Of a stretch of DNA of 64,000 nt, positions 1 to 11,068 are shown one piece after another. Every line of letters starts with the position of its first letter. Positions within the stretch are counted from its first letter, which is position 1. The position numbers were made by a program, and so were the translations under genes. The DNA comes from Akanthomyces muscarius (lineage: Eukaryota > Ascomycota > Sordariomycetes > Hypocreales > Cordycipitaceae), in NCBI RefSeq assembly GCF_028009165.1, contig NW_026611614.1:372001-436000 (forward strand). Direction: 5' to 3'. The notes beneath the pieces are model-generated. The model had not been told where the DNA came from. It made no database searches and saw only the letters and a program-made list of their open reading frames with translations.

Positions 1-204
1 TTCGGATCCCTGCTCGTTCTCAATCTTAGGATCCGGCCCCCACTTGGGCTGCGACTTGGGCAAGACTTGACCCTTGACGAGATTAGCCGGTCTTTTCTTC
101 CTTGCTGTGGGTAAATGATCAATCTCGTGCTTGCGCAGGATGGATCGCGAGCGCAGGACAGTGACGCTGCTTGTGTTATCCGGAAGAGGGTGGGCTTTGG
201 ACAT
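1..204 (-). CDS. Partial gene, N-terminal 68 codons, function unknown
   Basis: Reading the minus strand from an ATG at 204-202, the frame stays open through all 68 codons to the window edge, so the gene continues beyond position 1. The visible protein begins MSKAHPLPDNTSSVTVL and is basic in the middle (RKHEIDH, ARKKRPANLVKGQ), with proline/lysine-rich stretches and no signal peptide or membrane segment. I do not recognise a family. It was found only by translating to the edge. The start is plausible because it is the first ATG of an otherwise closed upstream region, but it is unproven. Confidence 0.55.
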   Translation of the reverse strand, partial: MSKAHPLPDNTSSVTVLRSRSILRKHEIDHLPTARKKRPANLVKGQVLPKSQPKWGPDPKIENEQGSE

Positions 205-2399
205 GATGGGGCAAACTCTACTGGACTATGTTGAGTTTGAAAGGAGAGAGCGGTTGTACTGTGGAGCGGCCGTTCAAATAAAGTTGGCAATTGCGTAGCG
301 CGGTCAGTCTATATAAAGCTCTGGGTTGGAGAATCTTGGACAAAACACACGGTGAGCAAAGGGTCGAGTAACTTGGTTGAAACCGCCCGCGTATATATAT
401 TAGCAGTGTTTGGCTATCTGCGCATTAGGTAATCACATGTGCTGTCTTATCTACGCACGGTCTACTTGTAATCGCTAACGATTATGATTTCCTTGCCTCT
501 CGTTACCTTGCGATATTGCTCCTCCTGCTCCTGCCCTGGAACAAACCATGACAGGGCTGTTTGAGTCTGGTGAAGCCTATCGATCGTCTGACAAATTTTA
601 GCATAGCTCGACAATATAGTTTTTTGACTTGACCGATCATTCTACATATCCAGGACAAGGAAGTATTAATATTCTATGATGTGACTGTAAACCATTAAGA
701 GGATAAATAGTATAGTTATTTTACCAGCAAAGGAGTGGCCAAGACCCATTCAACTACAGTTGCACCAACTATAATACTTTATATGAGAAAAAGAGGTCTA
801 TTTCTATCTACCAATATCATTACATTCTGATATTGTGATGTGCAAAACCAGCCCGAGGCCACACTCTCTGTCTTTAAAAATTAGCGAGCGCTGTGACAGC
901 TATAGATAAGCGGTCTTTGCAAGCGTTTCCAGTTCGTTACACTAATTAGTAGGCCCGCGGGCCTGTAAACTAGCGCTTATGCCACCAATTTCTAGTTGTT
1001 ACAGCGCAAGGCTGATTCAAAAGACACAGAGTACTGTATTAATACGACCTCAAGCTGGTTTTGAGCATAAGAATATACTATGAAGTGCTCAAATCATAAT
1101 CTGGCGAGTTTCGCGAGAGCAGAACAATTGAGTGAAGAAGATATATACAAAAATGATCGTGCCCTATATAAGGAGGGAAATTTTCGCTGCAGGTGCTACT
1201 GTTAGTATAGGGTAGTGTGGTAGGCAGCTGGACAGAGGTAAGTGGTGGCATAATCACTCCCCTTTGTAGAGCAATTTAACGCTACTTCACTCCCATCCTT
1301 TATGCCCGTTCCGTCACGCCCCATAAGCTTGTAGGGGACCAACTTCCAGCCCGGCCACTCCATGGCGTTTGCTGCCGATAATGCTGCTGCCACCTTGTGG
1401 TGTGAACCCCTCTCAGATGCTGTACCTCCACGGAATGCTGAGCCCTGGCAACTTGCTGCTTCTCATTCAACGCCAGCACTCTCTCGGCAAAGACCGTCGT
1501 GCCAGACCAGCAGCCAAGGCTATTTTCTCGAACGCTACGTCGGTGTGGGCATCTTCGTCGTCGTCGTCGGTCGAATTTGAAGGCCGCTTTACTTTGTGGA
1601 ACTCAGTCAGGTGCTGGATTGTAGCCGTTGTCGACTCTGCCGCGAATAGCTGGCTGATATACCTCTTCTTCGCATGGCAATCCGCACAAGAAAGTATTTG
1701 TTATTACTATGCTCGAGCTCAGCTCCGTGTGAATAGATCCAGGAGACCTTTACTCGTCTACACACGCTCCTCTTATCTCGGATGTGATATTGTATACCCA
1801 TGAAAATCGTGCCATCCTGTCGCCGGATCAAGGCCCAATTAATTGGGATTGAGAGAGAATGCGGAGGACAGGTAGACCGGTGAAGACACTGATCGAACAC
1901 TTCTGTTTTCTTCTCATTCGAGGTTGGCGGCTCTTGCAAATCGGTGGACTGCCTTGAAGAACACGCCGAAGATGAGCTTCGGGTGCGCAATGTCTGATTC
2001 GGGCCCCAGAACGCGTGGAGCGACATAATGACGTCGATTCGACGCGTCGTGGAGAAAGGTTTGAAAATGGACGCGTGCGGGTCACCATCCCTGGCTTAGC
2101 CCCACGGGGCCGTTGCGCGGCTAGGCACGTAAAGACTCAAATTACTCTACAGCGACTTTTTTTTCTATGCCATCAAGTACTTGACGACATGACAGTCCTT
2201 AAACTTGGTTGATTGGATGACGGCCTCGAGCTTGAATTGATAACTTGAGTTGAGGAAATGTCAAACTTGATTGGAAAATGCCAAGTTTGAGCTTGCCTGT
2301 TAGCCACACTGGTCCGACCCTTCGACGTTGCTTTTGCGAGCGTGGCAGTGAATACAACCCACCTGAAGCATATTTTAAGATGTCCTCCTACATATCTTA
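205..2399. other. Intergenic region with possible degraded coding sequence
   Basis: No gene could be modelled here. Between about 1200 and 1620 the minus strand reads like protein (an acidic DDDDED run, then ERVLALNEKQQ, then EWPGWKLVPYKLMGRDG), but the readable frame changes twice within 250 bases and no splice signals rescue it. A degraded gene or transposon fragment is possible. ORFs on both strands at 1369-1803 and 1607-2026 overlap each other and resemble nothing I know. 2100-2399 is AT-rich flank downstream of the large receptor gene. Confidence 0.4.
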
Positions 2400-5300
2400 T
2401 CACCATCGTTCTGCTCTGTGGCCAGCGTAAGATATGGTCCCATCTGTGCTTTGGATTCTGCTGTTCGTTATAGGCCTGCCAAACACCACAACGCCATTTG
2501 AGTGATCAGTGGAGGGGTTGGTCGTGGGAGATGATGCATTGTTCATATTTTGTATGCGGTGCTCAAATGAAGAGCAATTAGAGCACTGCGCGAAAGCTGT
2601 GCTTTGGAAATTCCAACCAAATCCACTGGGGAGCCTGTCGTGTTGCGTAAGATACTCCAGGCAGGAAATTACAGCGGCCAGGTAGTTGTGCTCCCGTGGG
2701 ACATTCCTGCAGAAAGGGCATGTCGAATCGCGGACAATCACCTCCCCAAGCCCCTTGCAGAAGAGGACTCCCTTAATTGCCCCATTATTGAGTAGTTGAA
2801 CCCAGCCGCCGTGCGGACGTCTGACTGGACACTGTTTGACATGATGTTCCTTGTCTCTCATGGTAAGCTTGTAGAACTCCAGTCCGTAGATTGTGTCTTC
2901 TCCGAGAAGTCTTGCTGGGGACCATCTGTGCTGATGTCGAGCCTGCCCTTCGGCCCACTCAAGTCCTTGGGCTAAGTCATACAGTAGCTCTCTTAAACGG
3001 AATGTATTCCTTTCGGCCCTGTCTCCATCGCCATCATCGAGGAGGCGTCTGAGAGTAGGATCCCGGAGATGTTCAAGAAGCCTTGTCCTTGTATCCTTCA
3101 GATCCAAACTCGCTGGAGGTAATCTGTCTGAGGATCCATATCTTCCGATATTGATAAGAGCCATACTTTCTAGAACTGAGAGTTGAGGAACCAACCATCC
3201 ACGCTCTTCATCAGGTGCGTAGAGAAGTACTGGGGTGGTGTTGGACCGAGCAATCATTTCGTGAAATTCGGTCTCTCTTGAATGCATCACAGTGCCTTCT
3301 TGGACTTCGAATGTCGCAGTAACTCCGGCTGTCACAGGAGACCTTCCGAGAGCAGTATTGAACCCAATAGTCTTTAGCACCAGTTTCCTACTAGCCTTGT
3401 CAAGTCCGGTCACAGCAACATTCGAGTGGTTCACTGCGCTGAGCTGAATTTGATAGGTATCGCCCCAGCCAATAAATGTGCGAATAGCTTCTCTGATAGT
3501 TTCAAGCTGGGGTGGAGGTTCTTCTCCAACTTTCCAAATGTGGTACCTTTCATTATCGGCGTATTCCGAAAGGGAAATTCCACCGCTCGAGTCGACAAAG
3601 TGCCACTGAATTGCAGTTCCGGAGGCAGTTACCCATTTCGCGGTGACGACCAGTAGGGTATTGAAACCTCTCAGAGCAATGCCTCTCGCGTATTCGACAG
3701 GGTAATCAACAGCAGCTAGGTCGACCATGATGTCGAATGGGATATCGAGGCCTTTCGGCACAGAGAGACCTGGATACTCTGGTTAGCATTTTAATTATAA
3801 GTACTTTGGAATTAACAATCTCTGAACGACTTGAAAGGTCATCAGAGAAGCAAATAATCCAGAAATAAAATTAATACTAATTAGTTCTGGTCAGCAAGCA
3901 TACCTGTCTGATTTTCCTCAAGTTGTCCAAATTGGTTCCGGTCGGAAATAGGGCCATTTAGAACGATAATGGCCTTTTTGAATAAACCATGCCAGCAACT
4001 CCTCTTTTCACCCGCTCTCTGCCATGAAAGCTGTAGATTCACGACGACATCAGTACAAGATTGATCTCTTCTAGCATGGAGGTCAAACTCGAACGTAGAG
4101 AGGCTGAGATTTTCTGATAAGGCTGGTCGTATGGCGCAACAGAACCACGCAAATGCGCGTGCTACTTCTATGAGAGCGTCGGCTGTGCCGGATGCAGTGA
4201 TAGTCGCCGTCGTTTTGGGTTCCAAGCCACTTAGTTTTACCGAAAGATGTCGTAGATCCCCTCCGGCCGGGTCGCTCTCATATGATGTCCGTGAATCCCA
4301 CGCGGCCTGAACGGCATGTAACACAGTTAGGCCGGTTCTGAAATGTTCCTTTAAATAGCTTTCACAGGTAGCCGCCTGAGCATCAATCTCGTCTCCACTA
4401 ATGACCAAAATTGAAGAGAATCCTGTTCCCTTCTTATACAGAGGCATTGCTTGTTGTACTTCCCACTCGACGCTCAGTTCCATCCGATGGCGATCAAAGA
4501 GTGACGGTCCCTCCTCAGCAAGATAAGCGGAAGTCAAGTGGCTGTGTAGGTCTGCGAAACCTTTTCCTCTGCCGCCGAATATCTTCTTTGGTGGAGCAAC
4601 GTAGGTGGCGGAAGTCTCGTCGTGCGCACGCGGTGTCGCGGATCTCTCTCGTGTTCCAACGTGCTTCGAAACAGCTCTCTGAACATATCCGGTCTCACTA
4701 GGAATTGCTGTGCCATCTCTCGCATATAGTAATTTGATTACCCTCTCATGGCCATTCTCCGCTGCCCACCAGAACGGCGTGTGGCCATGCATATCCTTTG
4801 AGCCCGGATCAACGCCTGGCCAGTCGAGCAGAAGTATGACCACCGACTCGTATCCGTTCTCCGCCGCCCATGACAGCGGCGTCCGGCCAGCGCCGTAATC
4901 GCCAGAAGCTTTCGAGTCAGCATCGGTTTTGCCCGTGTCAAGAAGTAACTTGACAATATCCTTACGTCCATTCCCAGCGGCATACGACAGCGGTGTCCGG
5001 CTCCCATTATCCTTCGAGTCGGCATCGACTTGGTCCGTGTCAAGTAGGAGTCTGACGATGGTCTCATGTCCATTCCCAGCGGCATACGACAGCGGTGTCC
5101 GGCTACCAGTATCTTTTGAGTCGGCGTCGACTTGGTCCTTGTTAAGTAGGAGTCTGATGATGGTCTCATGTCCATTCCCAGCGGCATACGACAGCGGTGT
5201 CCGGCTCCAAGTATCTTTCGAGCCGGCATTGGCTATGCCCGTGCCAAGCAGTAGCCTGACGATGGCCTCGTGTCCATTCCCGGCGGCCCACGATAGCGGC

Positions 5301-8300
5301 GTCCGTCCATTCTTATTCTTCGAGTCCGGTTCCGCGTCTTTCTCAAGCAAAAGCCTGACAACGGCCTCATGCCCGTTCATTGCCGTCCATAAAAGCGGGG
5401 TCTGGTTATGTTCAGCGTCCTTCGAGTCTAATTCGACTTCCATTTCGAGCAGTAGCTTAACCACCGTCTCATGTCCGTTCTCAGCAGCTAGGGATAACGG
5501 CGTCTGGCCATGTTTATCCCTGAGGTCCGGGTCAAAAACACCTGTAGCGAGCAGTAGTTTTACCACTTCTTCATGTCCATTTTCTGCTGCCCAGGAGAGC
5601 GGTGTCCTCCCAAAGAGCGTGTCCTTAGAGCCAGAGTCAACAATATTTTCCGCAAGTAGCAGCTTAACCACCCCCTCGTGACCGTTCTCCGCGGCGCGTG
5701 ATAACGGCGTTCGACTATACCTGTCTCTAGAGACCGAATTAACGCCGTCGCCCGAAAGCAACAGGTCAACCACCTCCGTATGCCCATTCTCAGCGGCCCA
5801 CGACAAAGGCGTCCGCTCGTGTTGCAAATCCTTAGAGTCCGGTTCGACTTCTTTCTCAAGTAGTAGCTTTATCGCTGCCTTATGTCCATTCCCTGCGGCA
5901 TATGACAGCGCTGTCCGACCCGGAAGAGTGTCCTTCGAGTTCCAGTTGACGCCAGCCCTTGCAAGCAGCAGCTCCACAACAGCCTCGCGTCCCATCTGTG
6001 CAGCCCGTGACAAGGGTGTCTGACCGTATGTATTCTTGGAATCCAGATCAACACGATCAGTATCGAGCAGTAGCTTCACCACTGCAACATGCCCTTCCTG
6101 TGCAGCCCACCACAGCGGCGTCCCATTGTAATGGATATCCTTTATATCCGGATTCACGGCGTCCTCCGCGAGAAGCAGCTTGACTACCCCGCCATGTCCG
6201 TACCTTGCCGCCCACCAGAGAGGCGTTTGACTGAATTTGTCCTTGGAGTCCGGTCTGGCTTTATTTTGTAGCAGCAATTTTACCACGGCTTCGTGTCCTT
6301 CTTGTGCGGCCCGTGACAGCGGCGTCCGTCCGTGATCGTCCTTTGAGTCTGGCTTGACATTGTCACTCACGAGCAACAGCTCCACAGCTACATTGTGTCC
6401 TCGCTCGGCGGCCCACGACAGCGGCGACCGACCATCATTATCCTTCAAGTCTGGCTCAACACCTTCGGTTGCAATCAGCGATTTGACGACGGCCTCGTAC
6501 CCGTTCTCGGCACCGTACGACAGGGGAGTCCGACCGTAACTATCTGTCATGTCCGTGCCATGCCTCAACCAAAGTAGGGCTTGTGCTACTTCCTTCAGCC
6601 CGAAGTATGCAGCCAAGTGGACCCCTGTCATGTGTCGCGGAAAATGTTGACTGTAGCCACGATAACGGTATTCAGGGGCCATCATTGCTTGGCTCGACGC
6701 CTCCACGTTGGCTTCGCCTCTAAGAAAGTCTAAGACTTCCTGACCTAATGTCGAAGCCTGTCGAGCATGATGCCCCCAGTTGTGTGCAGCGTAGTCGTAG
6801 AGCTGATTTACTTGTAGCCGCTCTTCAAACTCGGTGTCTGTCTGACAAAACCCGCTTTCAAAAACTCTGAATGAGAGGTAGGTAATGCAGACTTTGGTAA
6901 TATGATCCTGTGCATTTGGGAACCAAGATTTCTGCGTTCGCTCGAAGTATTCTTGCGTCGTATAGTGGACTAACCGGATAATGCCGCTTTCTTCGTCGGC
7001 CGTGACTAGTCCAGCGCACACGGAGACCATATCTTCAATGTCCGGAAAGTTGTCCTTATCAAGCTTGGTCTCATCAATTTCCACAGCAAGTGCATGCTGA
7101 AGCTCAGACGTTGTTAGCGGTCTCTTAGCGTTGACGATCCACGACAAAACTTGCATGGCAAGTTTTGTCTGGCCTTTAAGCTGCCCTTCAATTCGCTTCA
7201 TTGCATTGTTATAGACACGATCATAAGCGTCCGATCCAGTCGCTAGTTCTGCAAGTTCTGTAAGAGCTTTGCGGATCGCCATAGGTGTTCTCTTCCCCTT
7301 TAATGTGTCGATATGAAGTTTTGCAAGCAGGAACCTAGCAAGGTTAGTGTGGTTTTGTTGTGATTCGACAATCCACATACGTCCCACCAATAGCTTTCAT
7401 GATTTTAGTCTTGATCTCCCTCTGCAAATCAGGCTCACGTCCAACAAATTTTGGTAGTTCGGACATAACACCGTCCAAGTATCTTCCCACGTCTTCGTCG
7501 CTAGCACCGATGTTTAAAGTCTTGGTTCCGTCAAATTTTTCTGACATCTGTTGGATAATGTCTGGAATGAGCCTTGAAGTCGCAAAGACGTTAACTCCGC
7601 ACTTCGCTTGGAGGCTAGAGATTTCTGATAAAAGTTTTGTCCGACCGCCATCGGATTCTTGACATTCATCAAGTGCATCCACGACAATGAAGACTCTCGA
7701 GTACATGGTAGCCACAGTCTGGAGTGTGTTCGAGATCTCGTGGAAGGATGGCCGTGTCCGCTTATTGTTGTGACTTTTGTAGAGGGATTTCACACTGCCT
7801 GGTAGAGATGGCAGTGCTTGAGCCAGCTGCCGCAATAGACTTGCAAGGAGATTGTCGGTTTTTTGCTCGCTTTGCCGCTGGAAGCTGCAGTAAAGGTATG
7901 CAATACCCACTTTCTGGACATTTCCAAAGCGAGAAAAGAGATCCTCGACAACGATTGATGTCAATATCGTCTTTCCGACTCCGGGATTGCCTGGACAGAA
8001 CAAAGTTTGTTTCTGCATGTCCATCCACGTCTGATACTGCGCTGAGTCCAAAAGCCATTGGCCTGTTCCTGGTTCTCGCACCTTCAGGAGGTCGCTATAC
8101 TGAAGACCATGGTCGATCGGCATTGGCGTTAGCCAGTTGAGGATTTCGTTATCCTTGTCTTTGACTACCCTGGACTCGATATGGTCTTCCTGTTGAAGCG
8201 CAACTTAAATTAAGTTAATAAAGGACTTTTCCTCAGAAAAAGGGCCCAATGCTGTAAGACTGGGGGAAACTAACTGACTTTTATCAAGAAGCTTGCCTAT

Positions 8301-9275
8301 ACCGACTTCACGCTCCAGCTGGTTCGGAAGAATCTCGGTTATAAGATCCTTAGCATAGGTCGCAGCGGACATGGCCGCATACCCGCGCCACCCTTTTGAC
8401 CAATGCGCATCAGAGTAATCGCAGATGCCACGTATAACAAGACAGGGAAACTGGTTTATCAGTCCTGCAGCTTCCATCTCGAAGCAAAGAACACCAAGTT
8501 CCCCAGCAAGTATATCCCTGATTTCTGCGTCTTCCATGAAACCATCTGCCGAAGCGATGAGGCCGTAATGAACAGCAGGATTATCTTCTGTTTCGAGCGT
8601 CGGATCGCGCTGGATCAATTGATTCTCGTGCGTTTCCTCATTGTTGCTGTCGGTTTGACTATTCTCAATCGGGATGGAGTCGCTTGTATAGAGCCGGTCA
8701 GTGCTTGCCTCTGGTCGACCATACTCCCCTCGTAGCAGCGGTGTCTTCTCAAGGACACCACTAATGCTTGCGTGAATGCCGTTGCCATCGCGTTTATGCT
8801 TCGACATGATTGCACTCACTGCAGTGAGGCATACCCTCGGCGGTTGGTTCATATAATGTAAGCTTTGAAAGCTTCTTGCTTCCACAGTCGCTGTAAAATC
8901 ATAATGAACCACACCGCCATGATTTTGCCCACTTTCCGTGGGCATACTAATAACGACGTCTCCTAGGTGTATATCATGCTCTTTGAGGGGGGCACCACTA
9001 CCAATACCAACCATGACACAGAATTTCACATTTGGGAAGGAGTGCATCATGTCTTTCGCCACCATTGCCGCGGCAGCAACACCATCCTCTTCTGCGCCCG
9101 AAACGGCGAGGACCACTTTATGTCTGCCAATGCTGCCTAGAGTATAGTGATTCTCATCACCATGGTGCACGTATTTTGGCGGGTCGTGTTCTTCGTCAAG
9201 TTGGACTTGGGCAGCGGTGTACTCTAGCGCGAGAGCACTAATCCACCCGATAGTGTAGTCTTCTGGATCGGACAT
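2400..9275 (-). CDS. PNP_UDP-NACHT-ankyrin NOD-like receptor, 2,206 aa, four exons
   Basis: Model: exons 9275-8279, 8203-7381, 7334-3904, 3769-2400. Introns are 8278-8204 (GTCAGT..AAG), 7380-7335 (GTATGT, CTAAC, TAG) and 3903-3770 (GTATGC, GCTAAC, CAG); all phases agree. Residues 1-325 are a nucleoside-phosphorylase-like (PNP_UDP) domain: start [48 protein letters not shown]. The NACHT ATPase follows: the pre-motif [13 protein letters not shown], Walker A GNPGVGKT (404-411), Walker B VVDALDE (506-512), and a winged-helix region at about 660-730. About 19 ankyrin repeats run from roughly 841 to 1490. The last 700 residues form a separate globular region ([22 protein letters not shown]) resembling C-terminal modules of other fungal ankyrin proteins. 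Such receptors are STAND switches: ligand binding by the repeats releases the N-terminal effector. Related PNP domains in immune proteins cleave ATP; that activity here is inferred. Joining of the last exon is the least certain step. Confidence 0.85.
4925..5230 (-). repeat. Three near-identical ankyrin units in tandem (102-bp period)
   Basis: Within the ankyrin array three consecutive 34-residue units ([20 protein letters not shown] and close variants) repeat with a 102-bp period and differ at only a few bases. The other units in the same array are far more divergent. This indicates recent unit duplication or gene conversion. Confidence 0.75.
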
Positions 9276-9786
9276 AGCGACAGCGCTTGGAAGTTGTAGT
9301 AAATGTGTGCGACAGGAGATTAACTGGTATTAATATATTAATATGGTATTGTTAGGTTATCCAAGATAACAGGACCACTCGTGGGTGCGTGGCACGAGTC
9401 GCCGTGCAATTCTCGCCTTAAGTACTCAGTAGGAAACGAAGCGGCTAAAAGCGGGGTAATCAGGCAGTCAGTGGAAAAGAGGCGGGCAGGATGCCTTTGC
9501 CCCATTGTTCCCACCTCACTTAAATTGGGCCGCATTCGTAAACTTTGCGTTCAAGTAAAGTCTATGTTGAAAAATATACGTGTCTACGTGTGTCTATGCT
9601 ATTAGCGGACGGCAAGCTCAGCTAGAACTTGGTGTATAAATGGGCCGGCTCTGCGACGACAATACTCCTCCGGCAAGATGACAATATCCACGTAACAGAA
9701 GGGAGCGCACCAGATCTGATCTACGTAAAAGTGTTTAAGGCAGTTACCAGTTCCACTACTAATTCCTCCGCAGCCCCACAGTGCAT
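9276..9786. promoter_or_regulatory. Shared 511-bp divergent promoter region
   Basis: The start codons of the minus-strand receptor (9275) and the plus-strand DUF6594 gene (9787) face away from each other across this interval. An AT-rich palindromic stretch (attaatatattaatat) lies near 9330-9350 on the receptor side, and a TATA-like GTATAAAT lies near 9632 on the DUF6594 side. Joint regulation is inferred from geometry only. Confidence 0.45.
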
Positions 9787-10744
9787 ATGGGTTCTGTTCA
9801 TACAAGTCAAAGTCCCCAAGAGCAGTTTTCCAGCCATTGGCAAGCGAGCACGGCTGACAGCAACCTCACACTACAGGGCTTTCGTCGCTTCAAGACTACG
9901 CATTTGCTCAACTTACGCTGCTTGGAGGGTGAGATTGCTAAAATGGACCATCTTTTATTCCAGCTTGGTCTAAGCCTAGACTTAGAACCATCCGCAGACG
10001 ACAGGCTGGGTTTGAAACACAGCAAGAGAGGTGCAAATGTCCCCTCCGTTGATAAAGCTGTCTCTGAAAAGCTCCTTAGCAAACTTCATTGACTGCTAAA
10101 AGAATATGGTAAGTTTAAATTTCATTTCACTCGGCTACTTTAACACTTTTCTAGATGAGGCAATCATTAATTTCAGCACCATTATATCTATTGATACATC
10201 CTCGCCCCTCGACGATGAGAAGCAATGCTGCTCTAGAACAGATCTGAATTTATACGAAATGTATAAAACCAGGCTTATGAGGATGGACCAAAGACATCGA
10301 ACCCGTCAAGATCCCTTGCAGCGCCTCATACATAAGCTTCTGCGGCAGTTTCGGTACCTGCGGATATTGCGGTCCTTCCAGGAGAATGCGGAAAGCGCTT
10401 CTCCAGTGACCATGGCTAACGGTCGTCAGCCTTACCAGAACACTGCGCTCATCACCGATGTCGTCTCTCGCATCATTGTCGCTGTCTTCGCCGCAATTTT
10501 TTTAACCGTCCCGCTTGCCGCCTTATCCCACGAGCCGCGAAAGAGCGTTCAGATAGTATTTATCTCTGTCTGCATTGTAAAACTTGCAGGCCTTGTGTCG
10601 ATGACATTGAGGGCGTCAAATCTAGAGATGCTGGTTGTTTCTGCTGCTTATGCGGCAATTATCTCCATTTTTGTGTCTAATAGCCCGGTGCAAAATTATA
10701 TCCACCCGACATTTTCTTTGCCTGTCATAGCCCAGAAATCCTGA
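9787..10744 (+). pseudogene. DUF6594 membrane protein interrupted by one in-frame TGA
   Basis: The first frame starts at ATG 9787 and contains the DUF6594 N-terminal signature (GFRRFKTTHLLNLR, EGEIAKMDHLL). It hits TGA at 10090-10092, but the same frame continues as LLKEY into a clean intron (GTAAGT at 10109, TAG ending 10154). The intron joins in phase to DEAIINFS and then to the family's C-terminal part with three hydrophobic helices: IIVAVFAAIFLTVPLAAL, VQIVFISVCIVKLAGL and LEMLVVSAAYAAIISIFV. The full frame would be about 303 residues, the usual size for this fungal family of unknown function, which often occurs beside NLR-like genes. The stop is a single change, perhaps CGA to TGA. The gene is a young pseudogene, or the stop is read through, or there is a sequencing error. 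Confidence 0.75.
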
Positions 10745-11068
10745 CATATTACTTTGTAATAACTTAGACGTAGTCTAAACGTAAGTACAGAAGTCTGTCA
10801 AAGACCACACAAATCATTGTATGGTTCTTGAGGGCAGCGCTCACATTTGGCGAGATCGGGATTTGTACGAATGCTATTCGGAGATGATTAGCTGTTACGG
10901 CCGTTTGCTAAGCCTCGTTGGTTGCCCAAGCAGATTCTGCACACCTTCTTCACTGTGCCTTCATGTTGTGCAGGAGGTACGGAGCCCAACCGGAGAAGAA
11001 CGGGGTAGAGCTGTATGATAATTCATTGTTATGTCTAATGAAGGCCATCACGACCAACGCTCGCTGTC
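10745..11068. other. Convergent intergenic spacer
   Basis: This stretch lies between the 3' ends of the DUF6594 pseudogene (plus) and the S8 protease gene (minus). Two short plus-strand ORFs here have no coding character. I see no repeat or RNA gene. Confidence 0.5.

Noticed and set aside
2400..3761. Separate 453-codon gene starting at 3761
   Set aside because: The codon at 3761 is GTG, not ATG, and the sequence before it is a consensus intron that joins the frame to the large receptor.
4929..5681. 250-codon plus-strand ORF opposite the ankyrin array
   Set aside because: Periodic Ser/Phe/Pro-rich peptide with ankyrin-repeat period; a shadow of the minus-strand gene.
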